Shown here piece after piece: positions 43,266-64,000 of a stretch of 64,000 nt of DNA. The stretch spans positions 817,697 through 881,696 of the forward strand of contig NC_090789.1 in assembly GCF_040054535.1 (NCBI RefSeq), written 5' to 3'. Origin of the DNA: Antennarius striatus. Lineage: Eukaryota; Chordata; Actinopteri; Lophiiformes; Antennariidae. Position 1 is the stretch's first letter. Each line of letters opens with the position of its first letter. Position numbers and translations under genes: made by a program. The notes below the pieces were generated by a model. It had not been told where the DNA came from. It did no database searches and was given only the letters and a program-made list of their open reading frames with translations.

Positions 43266-45042
43266 TCTGTTAGTCTTCTATTTATTTATTTATTTGTTTA
43301 TTGATTTTTTATTTTTATTTTTTTCTGACATATTTTTACAGTCTTCACACCTTCATCACATTTACAACAACATCTGGGAAAAAAAGGGCTGAGGGGTAGA
43401 AATCAGTAGGCTTGTGAAATTCCCATCTCCCAGAATCAACAACACCTCTCATTACAACACGTTGTCAACCAACTCTGACATTAAATGTTTTCAACCAGTT
43501 CATGCAATGAATTTTAACACTCGTTTGTTAAAATTTGTTGTATGAACTGGTTGAAAACCTTTCATTTTGCTAGTTTTAATTCTTCTAGTTTCTTTTCTTG
43601 TAGTTTTCTAGTATCACTCTAGTCTCTCTCTGGTCTTCTAGTCTTCTTCTGGTCTTCCAATGCTGTCGTCATCTAGTTTTCTAGACTTCTGCTCATCTCA
43701 GTGTTGAGTGTTTGTCTTGAATAACACTTGAAAAATGTGTCCAGAAGAACGTTTTTTGCACGTTAGCAGGTAACAGTTAGCAGCTAACAGTTAGCAGCTA
43801 ACCAGATAACAGCTTCCGACTGGTTTAAATCAAGCTAAGAAGGAATGTGTTCTCTGATGGAATATAGAACGCTTTGCGTGCGATAGAACTGACGACTCTG
43901 GTCGGTGGTCACGCCGATGACACGCTGACCTCCGACCCCTGGAGCTTCCCGTGTTCTCCCCTCGCTGACGGTGCGTTCAGGTTCCACACCCAGCTGCTGG
44001 ACGTTCCTTCAGGGTTTCTGAGTGGTGTGGACATTTCGTAACGACGCTTACGTAAGAGCGCTGGAGAACAATGGTGCTCAGACTCGAAGCCTCTCTGTTG
44101 CCAAACGTTTCCTGAAGCCTCCTGTTGGTGCTTAGCAAACGCGTCATTAGCCCCCGCTAGCTGGAGAAGTATTATGGGATGTTAAAATACTTTTTGAAGA
44201 TTCCAATTCCTGACAGGATGTGAAGAGCATCAACAGCATCGTTACGAGATGACAGTTACTGGATTGAATCGTTTAACTTCCTGGGTAACGCCTGCTGTGA
44301 TTGGATAAACCGTTTTGATGACATCATCAGATCCAGAACACATCAGAATCGAATCTGGATCTGGGTGGTAATCTGGATCCAGACTGGTTTTTGTGGAATA
44401 ACTATCAGACTGATGGCGAATGAGATGAGAGAGATCCAGGTACTAGGAGCGGGTTTCATTGAGTCACATGATGAATGCCGGCCTATCGAGGCGTTGGTGG
44501 ATATTGGTCACATGACAAGCTTTATTGTTTATCTGATGTCATCGTTGAAGTACAAACAAGCAAACTAAACTTCATCTAAATTGGTATTTTCATCATGATT
44601 CATGAAATCATGAAATAAATCTTTTAATTTTTTAAAAATTCCTCTTTTTCCCTTTTCTTCAGCCGTTAGCCGTGTGATGCGTTCAGGACGGTCGGGTTTT
44701 GTTTTTTTTCTACTGTTGCATTCAAGACGTCTGACGTGTGAGTCGATCTGGACATTAACACTCGAGGCGTTCTGGATGATTCTCTCTTATCTGATTATCG
44801 GAGTGTCCGTGAAGGCACCAGCACACGCTGTGTGTGTTAATGTGTGTGTTTTCTATTACATTTGTGTGACAGATGTGTCGCTGTGGCGTCATCGGTGTGT
44901 GTTGAGCTGAACGGGACGCATTCAGTCACGTTTCACAGCTGCTGCCATTTATTGATCATCAATAATATTATTTTTTGATTGATTAATGATTTCTAATCAT
45001 TTTCCTTTACAAACATTCTCTTATGGTTGTTTTTCCCTTCAG
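43266..45042 (+). other. Presumed npr1 first intron, distal part
   Basis: No exon recognised. It starts with a TTTA-rich stretch, contains the hairpin listed at 43487, and ends in the polypyrimidine acceptor TTTTTCCCTTCAG of the npr1 coding exon. Confidence 0.45.
43487..43558 (+). ncRNA. Candidate 33-bp RNA hairpin (pre-miRNA-like or palindromic MITE)
   Basis: Left arm 43487..43519, 6-base loop (CTCGTT), right arm 43526..43558. The arms match at 30 of 33 positions. On plus-strand RNA the other three are G-U or U-G wobbles, giving a fully paired 33-bp stem. On the minus strand they would be A-C mismatches. It lies upstream of npr1 in the same orientation. It could be a microRNA precursor, another structured intronic RNA, or a small palindromic element. 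Confidence 0.35.
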
Positions 45043-45072
45043 TTCGTCTGACAGGCTGTTTAACTCATCAGG

Positions 45073-57691
<12,619 letters not shown>

Positions 57692-58873
57692 TTGGACGTT
57701 TACCTCTGATATCACCCGATGTGGTTTAAACTCCTACAGGAAGTTGTGTGGAGAACCTATAAATCCAAAAATAGACCATAAGGACACATGAATGTTATAT
57801 TGTAAAATAAATGGTTTGAAATAAGTAGTGTAAATACAAAATGAATCTGGTGTTGTTCTTTTGGACCATTATTTTAAAAATAATTTTTTGCTCCTTTATT
57901 TGAGTATCTTCATGGATCTGCGGTTTTATAATTCAGACTGAAAATTGGTTGAATGTAATTAACAAAGGTGTTCTACTTTTTCATAAAAAGGGTCACAGTT
58001 TCAAATGACTCATTCCTCTATCGTGAACCATCAGTGCCTTTATTTTAACCAATCAGACTCATCGATCTAGAACCAGAACTGAAGTGGATCTGTAATAGCC
58101 CACGTTTCAGCATAAGACACATCCTGTCCTCAAGTTTCCTGGCAATGTCAAATCATAACTTCATTGGTGGACATACAAATCTCTGAAACTTTTATTATTT
58201 AAAGAAAAGAGTGATCAGCTGATCACGTAATCGATACATTTATAAAAATGTGATACAGTTTAATCTATGTAAATTCAATGAAGACACAAAAAATATATTC
58301 AAGGTAATATTTTCATTTGGCCAAATTATTTTATTCCTATATTAATCATCTTCGTATCATTCGAAAATTATGACATGAAATCAAAAATTCAATTAAAATG
58401 TGTTTTTTAAGATGTATAAGATTAAAGTTTGTGAAAGTGTTTTCTATTATACTCTTTTATTCTGTTTGTAAAATGTTTTATTTACCAACAACTCGGGAAG
58501 CTTCTCCTGCGATGGCACGAAATAGCGCAGGAAAAGGCGTGGCTGCACATATTCTCTCCTCTCATTGGTCTACACGCACATCAAACTTAGCTTCACTAAT
58601 GCTGATTGGTCGGATGGTGTGTCGCCGCCCCCTGCTTTCCGTTGAGCCTGAACGGATGTCCGCTATGCTGTGTGCGGCTGACACTGTGAGAACGTCCCCA
58701 AAATAAGTTTTAAAACACCCCGGTACCGACGAGACCGTCACGCACGGAGGCTCCGGGGCCGCAAGGAGCACCGAAGGTCCCGTTAAACCGGCAGGAGCCG
58801 TCATACCGGCCCGGAACCCGGAGTCCCAGTCCTTCGCAGCTCCGCGGGGCCCGGCGAGGCGCGGCGGGAGCAG
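57692..58873. other. Intergenic between npr1 and ints3
   Basis: The npr1 3' UTR with AATAAA at 57806 is followed by AT-rich sequence without genes. From about 58600 the sequence is GC-rich with many CpGs and continues across ints3 exon 1, the likely CpG-island promoter of ints3. Confidence 0.6.
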
Positions 58874-61800
58874 ATGGAGCCTGCGCCGGCGAAAGCGAAG
58901 CCGCAGGGCCGGCTACTGGTGTCCACCCAGCTGGATGCTAAAGACGAGCTGGAGGAGGTGGGGAGAGCCGGGGGCAAGGACGGGGCGGGGGCGAACACAA
59001 GCCGGGAATAACCCGGGTAGACGGTGTTTAGAAGCACCCTGGAAGCATTTTGGGGTACAAAGAAACAGGATGGACCCGCATCTCTGAACGTACACGGCGG
59101 CTAGCAGGCTAGTTAGCACAGCTAGCAGGGCTAGTTCATTGTAGCCGGGGGTGGGGGGGTGGGGTAGCAGATGGGGTGTTGTTGTTATACACCCCCAGTG
59201 TGAGGCTGGGGAGGGACGGGCCGGGGGGGCAGTCTGTCCGCTCGAAACACACCAGAGAGCCGATAGGAAGTCTGACGTACAGTTAGCCTAGCATGCTAAC
59301 GCTACGTAAACATGGTTCAGACCCAAACTGACAGTTGCGCATGCGCAGTGTTCGTGTTCCCATGTCACAAGTAGAGATGCTGACAGTGTGAAGGATTCAA
59401 AACGTTCTAACTTTATTTACACAACGAGAACAATATCCATGTTTGTCAACAGTTGTTTATATGACACAGTAACAACATTACAACCAGCATACAGCTAATC
59501 AGCTAGCTGAGCAGGATGCTAACTTTTACTTTCTAGCTGGTGTGTTTTATTTTTGGAGGTTTTAACTGGTTTTCTTGACTAACATCCTCTGTTCTGGACC
59601 GACGTGACTTTGTTTTTACTTTTGTGTGCAGAGATTGGAGCGATGCGTTGGGATCGTCCAGTCGTTGACCAATGGGCTGTCAGAGAGAGAGGCCAACGAC
59701 GCCCTCACTGCCAACGTAAGCAACACAGACACCTACAGTTTCCATGGTGATGAGAGGTATGGTGAACTGTGCGTTTCAATTCCAGCAACAAATTAGCTTG
59801 TTCAGGGATCGGACACTCACTAGAGCTTCTCTTCAAACGTAGTTCTGCACAACGTCTGCAGTGCCCCGCCTTCTCAGAGTGAGTGTCCAATCACAGGACA
59901 CGTACATGTCAGGACAATGTGAGGCCAGCTAGAAGGTCTAGAGTCCCCAATTCCTGACCTGATTGGCCCTGGACGGATTTTATTCAACCTGACAACACAA
60001 GCTAGCTGAATACTGATTAAATAAAACTCTCTAACCTAAAAATGGAACACTGACCCAGTGTTGGTCTATGTAATATTACACCCCAATGTATGCGTATATA
60101 TTTACACATATATTTAAATATATTTAACGAAAATGCATTGAAATATAATTAACTTTCATCATAAATATTACCATGATTTCTGGTTTTGTTACAACTACAG
60201 TCGAACCTCGAGATACAAGTTAAATCTGTTCCGTGACTGAACTCGTAAGTCAGACAACATTTAGAATAAATAAGATCCTTTTAACAAGTGAGAAAAAACG
60301 AGATCAGGTCTCAACTGATGTTGTATCCATCCGCCAACGAGTGATGATGTCGGCTCATATCTCGATCAAAAATGTAGACCGCGCGACGACTTGTATCTCA
60401 ACTAACTCGGGTATGGCACCGCTCGTATCACGAGGTTCTAGTGTTCCACTGTGCTGCCTGACGTGCTGGTTGACGTGGACGTTGGCATTTTATTCTAGTA
60501 TTTTAGATTCTGTTAGGTTTATATTATTTTACATATTATTATTTCATACATTATTATTAATTTATTTTGTGACTGAGTCCGTGTTTCCTGCCCCCCAGGT
60601 GTGTAAAGGTCAGCAGCAGCACGAGGAGGTGTGTCTGGGTCTGTTCACACTGGTGCTCACCGACGCCAGCCAGGCCCAGAGGGTGAGGAGCAACGCGTCA
60701 TGTTTAACGTATGACATCACTGTGACATCACTGTGACATCCCTGTGTGTGTGTGTGTGTGTTAACAGTGTTACAGAGACCTGACGCTGGTCAACAGAGAC
60801 GGTATGAGTGTCATTCTGGCCAAAATCAACCAGATCCTGATGGAGAAGTTCCTGAAACTGCAGGACGTCCCCAGAACGCAGGTAAACAAACAACAACAAC
60901 ACTGTCAGGTAAACACAAACAAGCTAAAGTACAACCTCCAGACGCAAGCCGTCAGGACGACACCACTAGCCGGCGGATGGATACATCAGTGAGGCCGGAT
61001 CTCGTTCTTTACCACGTGTTGGTGGATGTATACAACATAAACAGGAACTGTGATCGCTGAGCGTTAAATGTGTCACACGTTAGCATGTTAGCATGGTTAG
61101 CTGAGTTCTCCCAAACGTCGTGACGCTAACGCGTGTTGATGCTTCTGCAGCTGGTGTGGCTCGTCAAGGAGCTGGTGAAGAGCGGCATCATTGGAGTCGA
61201 CGGCGTCATCATGACGCTGCTCAAACAGATCGCAGGTCAGACGCGTTCAAACACTTCCTGTATGCTAATGAGTGTCGCGCTGTGAGGTCACGTGACCACC
61301 TTCTGCTCCCCCCCAGGCGGGGACATCTCCATGAAGAACCTGTGGCTGGCCGAGAGCATCCTGGACATCCTGCTGGACCAGAAGTAGGTGTGACTTTGTC
61401 CGTCCGTACGTCCGTCGCCGTGACGACGCTCACGCGTTCTCTCTGTAGGGAGTGGGTGCTGAAGAGCGGGATGCTCATCGCCATGTCCGTCTACACCTAC
61501 CTGAGGCTCATCGTCGACCACGGGGCACCAAACCTGCTGCCGCTGAGGCAGAAGGAGGTGGACTTCTGCATCAGCATGCTGAGGGAGAAGGTGAGGATGG
61601 GGGGGCAGATGGAGGCGGGGCAGATAGAGGGGGTGGGGGTCTGTTCTTAACCTCAGATTCTCTCCTCCGTCTCCAGTTCATGGAGTGTCTGATCATCGGC
61701 AGAGATCTGGTCCGCCTCCTGCAGAACGTCGCTCGCATCCCAGAGATGGAGCTGGTGTGGAAAGACCTGCTGCACAACCCGCAGGTGCTGAGTCCGCAGT

Positions 61801-62524
61801 TCACAGGTGAGAACACGCTACCCACAATCCTCTGGGGCCAGAGGGAAACCACAGCAACGAGCCCTCTGGTCTACTAGTGAAAAAACAGAGAGATTATCCT
61901 GTGGTTGTTGCTATCTGTGGCTAACAGCTACCAGTAGCTAACAGCTGCTAGCTGCTAACGCTGTGCTTCTTCTTCAGGTGTTCTCCAGCTGCTGACGGCT
62001 CGGACCTCCAGGAAGTTCCTGGCTTGCCGCCTCACGCCGGACATGGAAACCAAGCTGCTCTTCATGACCTCCAGGGTGACTTATCTGCTCACCTCTGACC
62101 CCTGACCCCTTTGAGAACATCCTGTTTGTGTAGATGACCTTTGACACCCTCCCCTCTCTCTCTCAGGTGCGTTTCGGGCAGCAGAAGCGCTACCAGGACT
62201 GGTTCCAGCGGCAGTACCTGTCCACCGCCGAGAGCCAATCGTTGCGCTGCGACCTCATCCGCTACATCTGCGGCGTGGTCCATCCGTCCAATGAGGTGCT
62301 GAGCTCCGACATACTGCCTCGCTGGGCTATCATTGGCTGGCTGCTCACCACCTGCACGGTAAGGGGTGGAGCCTGTGGCCGTCGATCCCCCTAAAAGTTT
62401 TCATTGGTTCTAAAATCGCCGATGTGTCTCCAGTCTAACGTCGCCGCCTCCAACGCCAAGCTGGCGCTCTTCTATGATTGGCTGTTCTTCAACCCTGAGA
62501 AGGACAGCATCATGAACATAGGTG

Positions 62525-62570
<46 letters not shown>

Positions 62571-63994
62571 ACACAGTCTCCCACACCTCGACCTGTCGGT
62601 CCAGGTCTGGCCTCTGACCTCTGTTTCCTGACGTGATTTCAGAGCCGGCCATCCTGGTGATGCATCACTCAATGAAGCCCCACCCCGCCATCACCGCCAC
62701 ACTGCTGGACTTCATGTGCAGGGTAACTCCCACATTCACATCACATGACCCGGACCGGCATCTGAGACACGCCACCTCCTGGTTCTGAACCATGTTTAGT
62801 TTTAAATGAGTGGATTCTCTCCTCCACGTCTGTCTATAAGTGGTCACATGACCAGGTGGGGCTGTGGTCATGTGATCAGGTGGGTGTGGTCACCACCTGG
62901 TTGTTGTTTCCTCACCTCCTTATTTCCTTCCCTCCTCAGATCATCCCTCACTTCTTTCCTCCGCTGGAGTCACAGGTCCGTCAGGGCGTCTTCAACTCGC
63001 TCACCTTCATCATGGAGAAGAGAGTGCTGGCGTGAGAACACACACAATCACACACACACACACAATCACACACACACAGTTTGTTGGTATTGATTAATGA
63101 TCGTTGATCGCTGTTCCTCAGTCATCTGGCGCCGCTGTTCGATAACCCAAAGCTGGACCGAGAGCTCCGATCGATGCTCAGGGAGAGATTCCCAGAATTC
63201 TGCAGCTCGCCCTCCCCCCCAACTGAAGGTAACACACACACACACACACACTCACACACACACCAGTGATAGAAACCAGGAGGAAATCCGGTCACATGAC
63301 CTACGCATGCTCGTCCTGCAGTTAAAATGGAGGAGGCGGTTTCCTTGGAGATGGACAACCACATGTTGGACAAGGAGGAGGGTTGCTATGACAACACAGA
63401 AGCCACTTTCAGTGACGATGAGGAGGAAGTCAACAACAAAGGTGAACAAACCAGTTCAAACCAGTTTGGATCTGAACAAGTTAGTGGTTGCTATAGCAAC
63501 AAGTATTACTGTCTGGAATCTCTAGAGGGTGTTCTGGTTTACATTCACCTGGTTCTACCTGGTGCAGGTGTAGTGATTACCTCACACTGCTGTTTGACCA
63601 ATCACGGTGCAGGAAAGAAGAGGGAGTTCCGGTTCCATCCAATCAGAGAGGCGGTGGTGGAGGAGCCCGCTGACATCACGCCCTGGCTGCACCAATTAGA
63701 CGACACCATGAAGGAGAAGGTCCAGCAGCTGCAGAAGAACAGGTGAGGCCCCGTACCCATGAGGCCAGGGGGCGGGGGGTCTCTACGTCCATCTCATTTG
63801 GTTCTGGAGCTTAAGTCAATGTTTTGCTGGTTTGTTTGTTTATTTTTGTTTATTATTGATCAGCATCAGGTTCTCAATAGAATCAACCTGATGTGTTCTG
63901 AGCACATCATCAATAACTTTATTGATCATCTGTCATCAGTGACACAGAGGCTCAGTGTGAGGTGATGCAGGAGATCGTGGATCTGATCCTGGAG
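58874..63994 (+). CDS. ints3: Integrator complex subunit 3, first 17 coding exons (3' end outside window)
   Basis: Nuclear Integrator subunit (snRNA 3' processing, pause-release control), also in the SOSS single-strand DNA damage complex. Exons: 58874..58957, 59632..59715, 60599..60682, 60768..60881, 61151..61235, 61317..61383, 61449..61590, 61677..61806, 61978..62075, 62167..62358, 62434..62521, 62643..62722, 62940..63031, 63122..63228, 63322..63441, 63613..63742, 63940..63994. They give 584 codons in frame, over half of human INTS3 (about 1040). Helical-repeat protein; recognisable stretches include [52 protein letters not shown] and [20 protein letters not shown]. An acidic segment ([11 protein letters not shown]) precedes [12 protein letters not shown]. 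Window ends in the GTGAGT donor after exon 17. Confidence 0.97.
60198..60452. mobile_element. MITE with CAGTCGAACCTCGAGATACA ends in ints3 intron 2
   Basis: The left end CAGTCGAACCTCGAGATACA is mirrored near the right end by CTCGTATCACGAGGTTCTAG and GTTCCACTG. Related to the short element at 5289..5366. The internal GATGTTGTATCCATCCGCC module is shared with 16403..16460 and, inverted, with 60964..61020. Confidence 0.7.
60964..61020 (-). repeat. Inverted copy of the CATCCGCC repeat module
   Basis: Read on the minus strand: CACGTGGTAAAGAACGAGAT, CTCACTGATG, TATCCATCCGCCGGC. It matches 16403..16460 and the interior of the MITE at 60198. Lies in ints3 intron 4. Confidence 0.6.
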
Positions 63995-64000
63995 GTGAGT

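Overview
The window is vertebrate nuclear DNA from a ray-finned fish, most likely a compact-genome percomorph. The evidence is spliced genes with GT-AG introns often under 150 bp, a U-lineage-like MHC class I gene, C2H2 zinc-finger genes with the N-terminal coiled-coil exon and acidic KEEQEELW exon start typical of spiny-rayed fish, and RTE, hAT and Tigger transposon relics. Nothing looks bacterial or viral. All gene models were assembled by hand from splice sites and reading-frame phase. Every complete model gives an open frame of exact codon length.

Layout. 1-35.6 kb is a C2H2 zinc-finger cluster of seven genes: minus-strand genes at 1-3636 (3' end outside the window), 10558-13481 and 17002-19800, and plus-strand genes at 4697-7387, 24466-28886, 30327-32875 and 33437-35557. 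It also holds a decayed tandem copy at 14556-15553. All join exons through phase-1 introns, so first exons are interchangeable between genes. One first exon is in fact present twice, inverted and nearly identical (13196-13481 and 24466-24751). A ciliary gene, dnai2 (20593-23903), sits inside the cluster. Next come an MHC class I heavy-chain gene on the minus strand (36896-39581), a repeat-rich 5 kb stretch with CTCF-like motifs, then npr1 (natriuretic peptide receptor / guanylate cyclase A, 21 coding exons, 45073-57691) and the first 17 coding exons of ints3 (58874 to the right edge). The npr1-ints3 neighbour pair is also found in mammals.

The genes do not form one pathway. The zinc-finger genes are probable DNA-binding transcription factors, dnai2 is part of axonemal outer dynein arms, the MHC gene presents peptides, npr1 makes cGMP in response to natriuretic peptides, and ints3 belongs to the Integrator complex.

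Most unusual sequence: two adjacent npr1 introns are filled by minisatellites whose unit copies the preceding exon end plus its splice donor. There is a candidate alternative npr1 exon giving a short-tailed receptor without kinase-homology and cyclase domains. A 33-bp hairpin upstream of npr1 has only G-U wobbles as imperfections on the sense strand. A perfect 24-bp palindrome is made of two opposed CTCF-like motifs. Two zinc-finger paralogues keep shortened C-X2-C-X9-H-X3-H fingers.
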